A DNA stretch of 56,327 bases from Nitrososphaerota archaeon (GCA_027314685.1 DAHVAI010000151.1:1-56327), one strand, 5' to 3'. Shown: positions 27,064-35,552, counted from the first letter of the stretch. Made by a program: numbers and translations. The notes: generated by a model not told the origin, from the sequence alone.

Positions 27064-27906
27064 CTAGAAGATACTGCTCAGCCTTGTTGTCGAATATCGT
27101 CTTACAAACATCTTGAGCTTTTCATCATCTATGAGCATGCTCTTTGAACTCTTTTTATTGAGTCTTATTGACAAATATCCAACAAGCATCGTAATCGAAG
27201 ACTTTCTTGTTTGAGTTCCTCTTCCCGGCCAATAGAAGTTAATCAGGAACCGAAGTAACACGAAGTAAAATGGAAAACCTAGGCTGTACATCGCCCTTCC
27301 CCAGCCAAACAGATTGGTCGGATTGTAGGGTCTCAAGTGGTTGTACCGAAGGTCTGAAAATAACCTGACCTTGTAGCCAGATTCTAATGCTCTGTATAAC
27401 AGCCAAGGCTCCCAGCCGTATGCGACTGGATATTTGTAGCCAATCCTCTCCATATACGAGGTCCTGACAAATCTTCCAGCGCCGTGTGGCATCTGGTTAG
27501 ACCTTCCACCTGATGAAATCCAGCCGCCAGAAGCTACTGCTATCAATTTGTCTTCATTCATCCTTTCCATCATGGATTCTGCATATGTCTGCTCAAAATC
27601 GTTGTCATCGCCAGAAACCATCATGTACTCTGCTTTTGGGAAGTTCTTTGAAAATTCTATTCCTTTGTTCAGTAGTCTTGGAACTCGTCTAATGTCTCTT
27701 GTCTTTGAATTTGTATTCAACACGTAGATACGATTGAAACTCTTTGATTTCCCATTGACTATCTCTTCGGTGTTATCAGAAGAGCCGTCGTTAACCACCA
27801 CTATGAAGCTTGGAGGAACCGATTGCCGTGTAATGGAATCAATCGTGGTACCTATTGTTTCGCCGCCGTCTCGAGTGACAATGCAAACCCAATAATCCAT
27901 AGTCAA
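27064..27906 (-). CDS. family 2 glycosyltransferase
   Basis: GT-A fold glycosyltransferase of 280 residues. ETIGTTIDSITRQS and VVVNDGSSDNTEEIV form the nucleotide-sugar site, and MMVSGDDNDFEQ is in the DxD position. Predicted hydrophobic helices near the C-terminus (PFYFVLLRFLINFYW) suggest membrane association. Donor and acceptor are unknown. The gene may be frameshifted near its end. A different frame from about 27105 down to 26990 reads KTIFDNKAEQYLLEEHNDY and GYDEFSGLTDAYLY with good codon use, and could be the true C-terminus. Confidence 0.82.
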   Translation of the reverse strand: MTMDYWVCIVTRDGGETIGTTIDSITRQSVPPSFIVVVNDGSSDNTEEIVNGKSKSFNRIYVLNTNSKTRDIRRVPRLLNKGIEFSKNFPKAEYMMVSGDDNDFEQTYAESMMERMNEDKLIAVASGGWISSGGRSNQMPHGAGRFVRTSYMERIGYKYPVAYGWEPWLLYRALESGYKVRLFSDLRYNHLRPYNPTNLFGWGRAMYSLGFPFYFVLLRFLINFYWPGRGTQTRKSSITMLVGYLSIRLNKKSSKSMLIDDEKLKMFVRRYSTTRLSSIF

Positions 27907-28039
27907 GAGTCGAATCTATCCAACGAGTGAGAGACTCGCTGATTATTTTCTCCATATGTTCTTTTCCTTCTCACGTTCAGGTCCGAATCTCTGAAAACAC
28001 TTATTCGTGTTGAGACGGGAGGACAAAGAAGAACAACAA

Positions 28040-28327
28040 ATGACAGAAACCCCAAAGCAGCAGGGAGATTATCCTGTCTCAGAGTCGTACAAGGTTCTCG
28101 AAGGTTATGATATTTACCGTAGCCCCAAGCTCATAGTCGCGCTAGTTGTTGTTGACAGTGACTTCGGAAGAGATCTTAGAATGTATCGGTGGCAGAAGAG
28201 AGGCGACGCATGGAAGGTAGACCTGTGCAGGATGAGTGTCGCAAGCTGGCAATGGGATGTGATATCATCCAAAGCTAGAGAGTTGATTGAAAAATACGAG
28301 TTGAAGAAGCGAAAACAGTCAGAGTAG
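28040..28327 (+). CDS. uncharacterised small protein
   Basis: A soluble protein of 95 residues from ATG 28040 (a GTG at 28007 in the same frame would add 11). The core reads YDIYRSPKLIVALVVVDS, then MYRWQKRGDAWKVDLCRMS, and a C-terminal charged helix ELIEKYELKKRKQSE. No family is recognised. Two strands followed by a basic helix could fit a small nucleic-acid or protein adaptor, but that is a guess. It is flanked by a divergent glycosyltransferase and a convergent FHA-like gene. Confidence 0.6.
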   Translation: MTETPKQQGDYPVSESYKVLEGYDIYRSPKLIVALVVVDSDFGRDLRMYRWQKRGDAWKVDLCRMSVASWQWDVISSKARELIEKYELKKRKQSE

Positions 28328-28371
28328 CATAGCTATTCTGATTGCCAACAGCATGTATCTGTGAAAGTCTA

Positions 28372-28947
28372 TCAGGAAGCGTTTTTTGTCGTAAAATTCT
28401 TCTCGAATTTGATCATTGGCGTCTTTTCAGTTCCCGGATCATAGGCCTTCACAAAGGCACCTTTTGTAACTGAATCACCCGCAATAATGCTGCCTGCAGA
28501 GCTCCCAAGATCCATGAACATGACTTGCTTTTCATTCAAGTAAGCTATCGCAGCGTGTAGTCTGGAAACAATGATCCCCACTCTAGCTGTATATGTTTCG
28601 AGTTCGAAACCTCCACGTGAGCTCCACACGACTAGCTTTGAATCCTGAGGTTCTCTCCTTCCAATTACATACACTTCTCCCATTTTGAGATCCAAAGTGC
28701 CAAGGGTACCCTTGAGCGACTTTGAGTAGTCGTTGTAAAATATCGTGCAGTTTCGTCCAAGTATCAGGGTTGCAGGATCCACGGTCTCTGCAAGGTTCAT
28801 GGGCGCGCTGGGAGCAATCTTTTCTTTTCCATACTGAGCAACGTAAGTCTCGTAGGCTTCCTGGAAATCCGAGTTTACAGCGTATATCTTCTCCATTTGA
28901 GAAAGTACCAATTCCCGTAAGCCTACTGAAGTGGATGACATTTGCAT
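28372..28947 (-). CDS. FHA domain-like protein
   Basis: A 191-residue protein. The C-terminal 110 residues resemble a forkhead-associated domain: YVIGRREPQ (the GR turn), then VSRLHAAIAYL (the S-R-x-H phosphothreonine-binding stretch), then MFMDLGSSAGSIIAG (the D-x-G-S-x-x-G turn). The N-terminal 80 residues look helical and are not recognised. FHA domains bind phosphothreonine peptides, so a protein kinase partner would be expected; none is in the window. Confidence 0.65.
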   Translation of the reverse strand: MQMSSTSVGLRELVLSQMEKIYAVNSDFQEAYETYVAQYGKEKIAPSAPMNLAETVDPATLILGRNCTIFYNDYSKSLKGTLGTLDLKMGEVYVIGRREPQDSKLVVWSSRGGFELETYTARVGIIVSRLHAAIAYLNEKQVMFMDLGSSAGSIIAGDSVTKGAFVKAYDPGTEKTPMIKFEKNFTTKNAS

Positions 28948-29077
28948 CTGGAATCACATTTTTCGCGCTAATTTTCCTATTATCTCTTTCGATTTTGTAG
29001 CCTAGATTCGTCGCCTAACACAAACAGCAGAGCAAAGCTTTACAACACAAAAAGATCCGATTTTTCAGCGCAAGATA

Positions 29078-30097
29078 TTGAAACGAATCGACGTTGCGGT
29101 ACTCGGAGCAACTGGAAGAGTCGGCTTGGAGTACCTTGAGATGCTTAAGAGCCATCCTTGGTTTAGAGTTGTTGCCGCAACTGGCAACACAAAGGTCGGA
29201 ATGAAGCTGGGAGAGGTCGCACCAGACCTTCCTTCCCAAATGCGTTCGATAGAAATCAAGGACTCGGATCCTTCTAAGGTGGAGGCAGATTTGGTGTTTT
29301 CGCCTCTTCCTACTACTGTGGCAAGAGAGACAGAAGCCAAGTTTGCGGAGGATGGCTTCAGGGTAGTTACAGACGCTTCTCCACATAGGATGGACGCGAC
29401 TGTGCCATTAATGATTCCTGAAGTAAACCCCAACCATCTAAAATTGATAGCGAGTCGTCTCAAGAAAAAAGAAGGTTTCATTGTTGCGACACCAAACTGC
29501 ACAACAATTGGTCTAGCTATGACGCTGAAGCCTCTAAACGATGCCTTTTCGCTCAATAAGGTCGTTATGACATCATTTCAAGCTCTCTCTGGCGCGGGGT
29601 ATCCTGGAGTATCATCACTTGACATTCAAGAAAACGTAATCCCGTTCATCTCGGGCGAAGAGGAAAAGGTTACTGCAGAAACAAACAAGATACTCGGGTC
29701 GGCCGAAAGAGGCGAGATAACGTCGACTTCCATTCCAGTTTTTTGTTCATGCAATAGAGTCGCGGTTTTAGACGGTCACTTGGAATCGGTTTATCTCGAG
29801 ACAAAGAAGGAGATCAAAGACCCTGAAGATATACTGAGTTCTTTCAAGGGCGCACCGCAGCGGTTGAAACTCCCTTCGGCGCCTAAATATCCAATAGTTC
29901 TGAGGAAAGAAGTTGATAGGCCGCAACCAAGACTAGACCGCATGGAAGGAAATGGCATGTCCACTGTTGTAGGGAGGGTAAGACAGAGTGGAAAACACGT
30001 TCTACAATATCATCTGTTGAGTCACAACACGATAAGGGGAGCTGCTGGCGGAGCGATCCTGACAGCGGAACTGCTGTGCAAAAAATACGATATCTGA
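29078..30097 (+). CDS. asd: aspartate-semialdehyde dehydrogenase
   Basis: Reduces aspartyl phosphate to aspartate semialdehyde for threonine, methionine and lysine. It has GATGRVGLEYLEML at the N-terminus (NADP site), catalytic Cys in TPNCTTIGLAMTLKPL, and GAGYPGVSSLD, with HLESVYLETK in the dimer region. The length of 339 matches the archaeal/fungal type. A TTG start gives MKRIDVAVLGA, with a CTTTACAA box upstream. Its pathway partners aspartate kinase and threonine synthase are 15-17 kb away in this window. Confidence 0.93.
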   Translation: MKRIDVAVLGATGRVGLEYLEMLKSHPWFRVVAATGNTKVGMKLGEVAPDLPSQMRSIEIKDSDPSKVEADLVFSPLPTTVARETEAKFAEDGFRVVTDASPHRMDATVPLMIPEVNPNHLKLIASRLKKKEGFIVATPNCTTIGLAMTLKPLNDAFSLNKVVMTSFQALSGAGYPGVSSLDIQENVIPFISGEEEKVTAETNKILGSAERGEITSTSIPVFCSCNRVAVLDGHLESVYLETKKEIKDPEDILSSFKGAPQRLKLPSAPKYPIVLRKEVDRPQPRLDRMEGNGMSTVVGRVRQSGKHVLQYHLLSHNTIRGAAGGAILTAELLCKKYDI

Positions 30098-30149
30098 TAA
30101 CTGGATGAAGTTCGTTTTTCCATCGTAAGAAAAGTTTTCTATTTCCATA

Positions 30150-30801
30150 TTATACTGGTGGCAAGACCGGCACCGGCCGTGTCACTATGAAAGCAGTCGA
30201 GTTTATTGGTGCGCAATATGAGTAAAACAGCCGCTCTTCATGCTCTAATCCTACCGGAATAGTCTGGCCGTACATGCAGTTCGTCGAAGAAATGTTGTTC
30301 CATCCGTCGTATGCATAGGCTGTTTGATTCTCTGGGAACCAAAAGCTAGGCAGAATTGTATGATTGAGGTATGGAGCTATCGGCCTGTGATTCCGGGGAG
30401 GAAGCCAGAAGGTAATGGTATAATTCAAATCAGGATTCGATGGATAAACGATTAACCGCGAACATCCAGTGAGTGTCGAAGCTTCTAAGGTACAGTTGAA
30501 CGTATACGCCACACTCTCGTTGTATGACCAGCAGGGACTGTATACAGAATTAGCTGAACCGCAACCTACGAAATTATCCATATACTCAGTTTGATCAAAA
30601 GGTGAAAAAAAGTGCGTTGTTGTCTGTGTAGTAGTATAATTCTCAATCGACACGACAGTTTCAGTCTCTGTGCCTGGTTCTATTCACCGAAGATACTGAT
30701 GGATGTAGAACATAACCTAATGCTACCCCGCCAATCAGGATGGCGATAGTTATGGTCACGAATGGCGCTTTTACTATTGCGTGATTTTGGTAGTTTCCCA
30801 T
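30150..30801 (-). pseudogene. membrane-anchored extracytoplasmic protein, frameshifted
   Basis: From ATG 30801 a frame gives a short N-terminus and one membrane span (VTITIAILIGGVALGYVL), then stops after 49 residues. A second frame from about 30683 continues with ETETVVSIENYTTTQTTTH and runs to 30150. It is rich in Thr, Asn, Tyr and Pro with several Cys, as in exported archaeal proteins (YPSNPDLNYTI, then PVPVLPPV at the end). One lost or gained base near 30683 would join them into a roughly 215-residue anchored surface protein. Alternatively the second part starts at a GTG at 30653. No family is recognised. Confidence 0.5.
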
Positions 30802-30934
30802 TCTATAACTGTCTTCTATCTGACAGACCTGCGACTCTTAGGTTTACGTTTTCATGGCGAGCTTTAGCTATTCAATAGCACTCTCATGTACTAGTTCTGA
30901 GAATCTCGCTATGACACCAGTTATTCTGACACGA

Positions 30935-31183
30935 TCAAGTCCAACCAGAATTGTTCTCCTTTCTTGCGCAGGATACGCAAATACCACCTTCAGGATCGTA
31001 TTGCCCGTCCTGGGGCAGACGAGTGAACTGCACCTTTTCACGGGTGAACGACTTGAAACATTTTCTGCAAATGAACGTCCGTTGTATGTGATTTTCAGGC
31101 ATTTCGGCAATCATTTTTTCGAGTATTCGCTTGCGTTCCTTGACATGCTCAAGAGTCCCATATCTCTTAGCGTGCTGCGTCAT
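30935..31183 (-). CDS. small zinc-ribbon protein
   Basis: An 82-residue protein: a basic helical N-terminus (HVKERKRILEKMIAEM), then a treble-clef-like ribbon with CRKCFKSFTREKV and GGICVSCARKENN. The two CxxC pairs are 28 residues apart. It resembles the many small zinc proteins of Nitrososphaeria with unknown roles. Two overlapping frames in this stretch are probably shadows. Confidence 0.55.
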   Translation of the reverse strand: MTQHAKRYGTLEHVKERKRILEKMIAEMPENHIQRTFICRKCFKSFTREKVQFTRLPQDGQYDPEGGICVSCARKENNSGWT

Positions 31184-31317
31184 ATCAGCATTCTTAGTCT
31201 ATACGATGATATATAGGCCTAGTTTAACCATGAATTGTAGCATGGGGTGAAAAAGCTGAGTTTTGTTGAATCGTGTAGACATAATCTGCAATATTCAAAG
31301 ATAGCTCGAATTGAGCC

Positions 31318-33591
31318 TTATGCTTGCAGAAAAGATGAATTCTCCAATGTCCTGCTTCGCGATAGCAAAAGTTTCTTAGAAATCCCGAACGGGGTTAGGA
31401 TTGTAGAGCAACAATCAGCAAGCAGATTGACGTACCTCTCCGAATCGTATTCGTTACAAGATATGAGCTCTTTAGGGTCAGCCCTGTCGTGACCAGTGCT
31501 CTCGTATCTAGTAATCACATAGGAAACTGATTGTCCTGCCGAAAGTTTCAAACCTTCCATTTCCAGTTTTGAAGCCGCGCTAACCGAAAGCTGTCTCTGG
31601 GAACGGTACTCTCCAAGGTTTTTTGACAGTCTACTCGTTATCAGCAATTCGGATGCAGGCACGTCGCGTCTCTCCAACGCAATAGCACACTCGTTGAAAA
31701 TCCGTATTCCCTCGGTCCGAGCCTTTGCATTGAGTTCTTCCATATCATTGCATTTCGAGAGTACCTCTAGAATCTTCCTTTGGCACTCTTGGAAGTAAAG
31801 GGGCGCGTCTCTCCTCCTAATCTCTATTCCTCGTACTTTAACTTCATTTGTATCTTCAAAGCAGCCAAAGTACCTGTTCGCGACTTGGTTTATCTGATCC
31901 GTCTTGCTCGGGAGAAACACTATCCACTTGTAGATGCCCTCCAGAGCAACTTTGAAACCAGTTTCTTCCTTGATCTTATCGCATAGTTCTAGGTAATCTT
32001 CTCTCGTCATGTTTTTCTTTGAGAGCCAGAGCGAGTCAACGATGCCGTGGATAACCCGATATCCGCTTTGCTCAGCAAAGCGCATCGCGGAAAGCAATAT
32101 CTTTCTCGCATAGCCGCAAACAGCTATGTGAGAATCAATCTTGCCGAACTTTGCATTTCTATATGATAGATAACCAAATGCTGTGACTAATATCCACTTT
32201 AGAGCACCAGCCCTTTCATTGTAAATTTGCTTTAGTTCCTTTCCCTTTTCAGAATCGCGCATATCCCGATACTTGAATCGCTTATCCAAAGGCAGTTTCA
32301 AACTCTCTGACACTATTCCCTTCTGTAGTTTGCAGATGTGTAGATCGAGTCCTTCAATTTCGTATCCAGTCTCCTTGCAGCAGCTGCAATTCAGAGTCTC
32401 GGCGCTTATGTTGTATTTTCGTATAATCGAAGGATAGAGCGCAGCGAAGTCGATTTCCCCTATATGCATGTGTATCCCTGGAAGTGGCTCCAGAACCAGG
32501 CCGCCTCTATCCTGATTCAGCAGTTCTCGAAACGTTTTTGGATCTTCAGTGAACCAAGGCTTCCAAGGAATAAGTATGTCTTTTTTTGAAGCGTGATAAA
32601 ACTGGATGCTGCTGAGGCATTTTCCGATGCTTGCCCTAACAGAATTGTGAAGCGGCATCCTGCATATTCGCGTAATTTCGTACAGTCCAGCAAAACGGCA
32701 CTGGTCGAACACGAATGTATTTGCTTCGTCTAGGTGTACTCTTCCATAGAGTTTCTGCATTTTTGCCTTGAACAGTATCCTTCCGTAGGAAAAGAAAGTA
32801 GTTCCGCCTGTTTGGATCGAGGAAAGATGACTGGGCCTCATCTCTGGGTCGCGGTTCAGGTTGAAATCAACCCCAAGTTTCTGAGCCTTTGAATAGAGAT
32901 AGGGGAGTGCGAACAGGTCGCCGTTTGTGGTGACGATGATGTCTGGATCAAATCTAGCTATTTGCCCATGCGCTTTTTCGAGTATCTCTCTCTCGCTTCC
33001 ATCACACTTTGTCACCTCGTGCTGATCTTGAATGGAAATTCCGAGGAGCCGTGAATCAAACGTCGGAACCTTGGTGGAAATTGTAATATCAAGAGAGATG
33101 ACTTTGAGATTCGGATCTTCGTATTCGAAAGATCCTACGTCGTCGTGAAGTCCCCACCGTGTTATCTCGTCTCCATCTGTGTCTACCTGAACTAGTCCGA
33201 GCGGGAAGATCTCTTTTTCGTAAAAATACGCTTGCTCTGGCAAAACATCAACGTTGTACAGCTGGAAGCTTTGTGGATTTCCGAACGTATTCTCAAGAGT
33301 TTTGGCCACCTGCTTTGTCTTGTCGGCCTTTGCGAGCTCAATGTCCAGAACCCTTTGTACTCCCTCCCGCGTAATGTCAGCGCGCTTGTAGGCATACTTT
33401 ACTGAGCTGATGTACTCAGAACTCTTCGCAATTCTAGACAAAACATACTCCGGATCGTCAGTTGTCGATGCATAGATCCTGTTTCTCCAAGTGCTGTCGT
33501 GCAGCCTTACACACTTGCTATCGCTCTTCCTCTTTACCCAGAAAGTCATTCCATGGCTGGACGGATAGCAATCCAGCAACCAGCCTTCCAT
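31318..33591 (-). CDS. family B DNA polymerase, PolB2-like with degenerate exonuclease motifs
   Basis: DNA polymerase of about 757 residues. The polymerase palm is recognisable: motif A DFAALYPSIIRKYN with its Asp, motif B ALKWILVTAFGYLSYRNAKFG, and motif C as HGIVDSLWL, where the usual YGDTDS keeps only the second Asp. A cysteine cluster (LNCSCC and later HIC) follows motif A. The 3'-5' exonuclease motifs are eroded: LDITIS for DIE, and TNGDLFALPYL for N-x3-F-D. Proofreading is therefore unlikely. The start is ATG 33591 (MEGWLLD), six bases after the DUF72 stop; the longer open frame merely overlaps that gene. Neighbours point to DNA-damage tolerance. Confidence 0.82.
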   Translation of the reverse strand: MEGWLLDCYPSSHGMTFWVKRKSDSKCVRLHDSTWRNRIYASTTDDPEYVLSRIAKSSEYISSVKYAYKRADITREGVQRVLDIELAKADKTKQVAKTLENTFGNPQSFQLYNVDVLPEQAYFYEKEIFPLGLVQVDTDGDEITRWGLHDDVGSFEYEDPNLKVISLDITISTKVPTFDSRLLGISIQDQHEVTKCDGSEREILEKAHGQIARFDPDIIVTTNGDLFALPYLYSKAQKLGVDFNLNRDPEMRPSHLSSIQTGGTTFFSYGRILFKAKMQKLYGRVHLDEANTFVFDQCRFAGLYEITRICRMPLHNSVRASIGKCLSSIQFYHASKKDILIPWKPWFTEDPKTFRELLNQDRGGLVLEPLPGIHMHIGEIDFAALYPSIIRKYNISAETLNCSCCKETGYEIEGLDLHICKLQKGIVSESLKLPLDKRFKYRDMRDSEKGKELKQIYNERAGALKWILVTAFGYLSYRNAKFGKIDSHIAVCGYARKILLSAMRFAEQSGYRVIHGIVDSLWLSKKNMTREDYLELCDKIKEETGFKVALEGIYKWIVFLPSKTDQINQVANRYFGCFEDTNEVKVRGIEIRRRDAPLYFQECQRKILEVLSKCNDMEELNAKARTEGIRIFNECAIALERRDVPASELLITSRLSKNLGEYRSQRQLSVSAASKLEMEGLKLSAGQSVSYVITRYESTGHDRADPKELISCNEYDSERYVNLLADCCSTILTPFGISKKLLLSRSRTLENSSFLQA

Positions 33592-33596
33592 CAAGT

Positions 33597-34418
33597 TCAG
33601 CTCTCGCTTTTCTTGTGCGTCTCGATATAGCCTCGAACGCTGGTAAGGATCTCTTTCTGCTTGTCCGTTGCCAGCTCTAGTTTTTTCAAAAGCTCGAGAC
33701 TGTTCTCTATTGCAAAACCGCGAAAGTGGTTGTTCCAGTACCCGTAGGTTTTCTTTGTCTTTGATGTTATATGCTTGATCTTGGGAACCCACGGTTCTAT
33801 CTCGTTGTCAGAATATTCGTAATCGTACCAGATTCGCTTACCCTTTCCGTGCCATCTCACGAAGGCAAATTCCTGAGACGTGACTGTCAAATCAATTGGA
33901 AGCAGCGGCTCGTCGACTATGGTGTTTGAGACGTTATGACTCGACAGCAAGGCATAGAGATCATTTGGGTTTTCAAGCCATGACTTGTTTCGAAACTCCA
34001 CGGCAAACATGTAGTCCTTCGGCAGTATCTCGAAGAATTTTTCCAGCTTGTCAATTTTAGTCGAATCAAAGCTTGGAGGCAGCTGGATAAGTAGTGGGCC
34101 GAGTTTGTTTGTTTCATGGAGCGGTCTTAGAAGGTCGAGAAACCCGTTCAGATCAATCTCCACGCCCTTCTCGATGTCCAGCTGTTTTTTGTGTGTGATC
34201 ATCTGTGGTAGCTTGACCGAGAACTGGAAATCCTTAGGAGTATTCCTCACCCACCCGAAGACCAGGCCCTTGTTCGGGTTTGCATAAAACGTTGAGTCGA
34301 TCTCCGCGGTACCAAAAATGCTAGAATAATACTTTAACTTGGGAGTCTTTGAATCAGGATAGAAGACTTTCTCCCATTCCTTGTACGACCACCCAGAAGT
34401 GCCTATGGCGACTGACAT
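33597..34418 (-). CDS. DUF72 family protein (YecE-like TIM barrel)
   Basis: A 273-residue protein with the DUF72 hallmarks: IGTSGWSYKEWEKVFYP at the start, then AEIDSTFYANPN, then FQFSVKLPQMITHKK, LLIQLPPSF, FAVEFRNKSW, FAFVRWHGKG and YGYWNNHFRGFAIEN. The biochemical function of this family is unknown. It sits between the 97-residue gene (7 bases upstream) and the polymerase gene (5 bases downstream), so it belongs to the same transcript and may act on DNA or on damaged nucleotides. That is inference. Confidence 0.88.
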   Translation of the reverse strand: MSVAIGTSGWSYKEWEKVFYPDSKTPKLKYYSSIFGTAEIDSTFYANPNKGLVFGWVRNTPKDFQFSVKLPQMITHKKQLDIEKGVEIDLNGFLDLLRPLHETNKLGPLLIQLPPSFDSTKIDKLEKFFEILPKDYMFAVEFRNKSWLENPNDLYALLSSHNVSNTIVDEPLLPIDLTVTSQEFAFVRWHGKGKRIWYDYEYSDNEIEPWVPKIKHITSKTKKTYGYWNNHFRGFAIENSLELLKKLELATDKQKEILTSVRGYIETHKKSES

Positions 34419-34425
34419 CGCGACA

Positions 34426-34719
34426 TCATCTCAGATGAGTAGAGGCTCTTTCAATAATCTTCTGCTGCGCGAGTATTACACTGAGCAAGAATGCTTCTGT
34501 CGAATTCATCTCTCGCTCGGATGACGACTCGATAGCATCGGCATAATCCCATATCAAGTCAAGCGCTCTCTCGAACATCTCGCGATCCTCCTTTCGGAGT
34601 GAAGCCCAGAACGGACGCCATGATTCCACTTCCTGTTTGAATCTAGGTAGCTGTCTCCAGCCACCGGATTTAGCGAGTAGCGACGCGACGATCTCTGCAT
34701 ACCTATCTTGCTGTGCCAT
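34426..34719 (-). CDS. small helical protein of the PolB2 operon
   Basis: A 97-residue protein predicted to be nearly all helix (EIVASLLAKSGGW, then WASLRKEDREMFERALDLIWDYADAIE, then AFLLSVILAQQKIIERA). No enzymatic motif or metal site is visible. Its start codon follows the stop of the RecA-like gene with no gap, and it ends 7 bases before the DUF72 gene. From memory, archaeal polB2 genes often sit with an inactive RecA paralogue and a small helical protein, which would match this one. Confidence 0.65.
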   Translation of the reverse strand: MAQQDRYAEIVASLLAKSGGWRQLPRFKQEVESWRPFWASLRKEDREMFERALDLIWDYADAIESSSEREMNSTEAFLLSVILAQQKIIERASTHLR

Positions 34720-35370
34720 CTACAGCTCCACCGCGGCGTGTTGCATCTGATCATTAGACTTCATCAATAGCGCTTTTTGACCGAAGAATTTTATCACTGT
34801 CTGCGACTCTGTGACAAATCTTTCCGAGTAAGAATCCGATGAGGCAACAACAAACTGTACTCCGTTTGCCCGATCATCCGAAATGTCTCGCAATCTTGAA
34901 ACCATGAGCGTTTGGAGTTTTTCGATTTCTTCCTTCGAGTTGTCCTGCTCGTTGAACACACTGCCTATTCCAGATACAAAGACTGAGAGGGGTTTTTTCT
35001 CCTTGATGAGTTTCCCAAGCTGCCTTGCGACAATGTTGTAGAGCTGATAACACGTAAACGCTCTCAGGATAGTTATTGAGTCCAGGATCTTCTTAGCATC
35101 ATGGCCTGAATTTTTCTTTCTCGACAATCTTGCGATCAAGTACGGATCTGCGACGTTTGCCGCATCAACAAAGATGGCCTCTCCATTGAAAATTCTCACA
35201 GCGTTCGCGCATAACACGTTCATCATTTTGCCGCTGCACTTGCCGTAGAGAAATGTAATAGAGTGGTGCGCCAAGCCGTTGGGCAAGAGGTTCTCGTCGA
35301 TCGCGTTTCCAAAGACTAGTCCGCGGAGCTCTGACGCTCTCTTCACGGCTATGGGAAATGATCTGGCCAA
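34720..35370 (-). CDS. RecA/RadA-like protein with degraded ATPase motifs
   Basis: A 216-residue protein with the layout of a RecA core (ITFLYGKCSGKMMNVLCANAV, then GEAIFVDAANVADPY, then LSVFVSGIGSVFNEQ, then GVQFVVASSDS). The P-loop lacks the Ser/Thr after GK and is one residue short. The Walker B strand has no terminal Asp (VFVSG where RadA has VVDS). It is therefore unlikely to hydrolyse ATP. Start TTG 35370. It leads the operon with the polymerase, a position like that of ImuA (a RecA relative) in bacterial mutasome cassettes. Confidence 0.65.
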   Translation of the reverse strand: MARSFPIAVKRASELRGLVFGNAIDENLLPNGLAHHSITFLYGKCSGKMMNVLCANAVRIFNGEAIFVDAANVADPYLIARLSRKKNSGHDAKKILDSITILRAFTCYQLYNIVARQLGKLIKEKKPLSVFVSGIGSVFNEQDNSKEEIEKLQTLMVSRLRDISDDRANGVQFVVASSDSYSERFVTESQTVIKFFGQKALLMKSNDQMQHAAVEL

Positions 35371-35402
35371 TTTTAAACCCGTCTTACGAAATCCTATCCG
35401 AA

Positions 35403-35410
35403 CATAAAAG
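35403..35410 (-). promoter_or_regulatory. TATA box of the RecA-like/PolB2 operon
   Basis: CTTTTATG on the minus strand, 33-40 bases before the TTG start. It directly adjoins the 20-base palindrome, so a protein on the palindrome would contact or block TFB at the BRE. Confidence 0.45.
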
Positions 35411-35411
35411 G

Positions 35412-35431
35412 TTACTGTAATATTACAGTAA
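35412..35431. promoter_or_regulatory. perfect 20-base palindrome, candidate operator
   Basis: TTACTGTAATATTACAGTAA, perfectly symmetric, one base upstream of the TATA box for the RecA-like/PolB2 operon. Its outer halves TACTG/CAGTA resemble the bacterial LexA box, though the spacing is two bases shorter and archaea are not known to have LexA. A dimeric winged-helix regulator is the more likely ligand. Confidence 0.6.
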
Positions 35432-35552
35432 TACTTGATTTCACAAGCGAGGGTTCTGTAAAATCTTCGGTTGTTTGAGCAAAATACCCAAGTTCAATTT
35501 GAGGTAATTGTTTGATTTCTTGTCTTAACTTTAGCAAGCCTGCAGCTAAGAT

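Noticed and set aside
30868..31110. 80-codon open frame on the minus strand overlapping the zinc-ribbon gene
   Set aside because: The overlapping frame at 30935-31183 has two CxxC pairs and a better start; this one is probably its shadow.
33592..33792. N-terminal extension of the polymerase to 33792
   Set aside because: These 67 codons lie wholly within the DUF72 gene and are unlike any polymerase N-terminus; ATG 33591 follows the DUF72 stop directly.
35412..35431. A true LexA SOS box
   Set aside because: The spacing between CTG and CAG is two bases shorter than the LexA consensus and no LexA is known from archaea, so only a resemblance is claimed.
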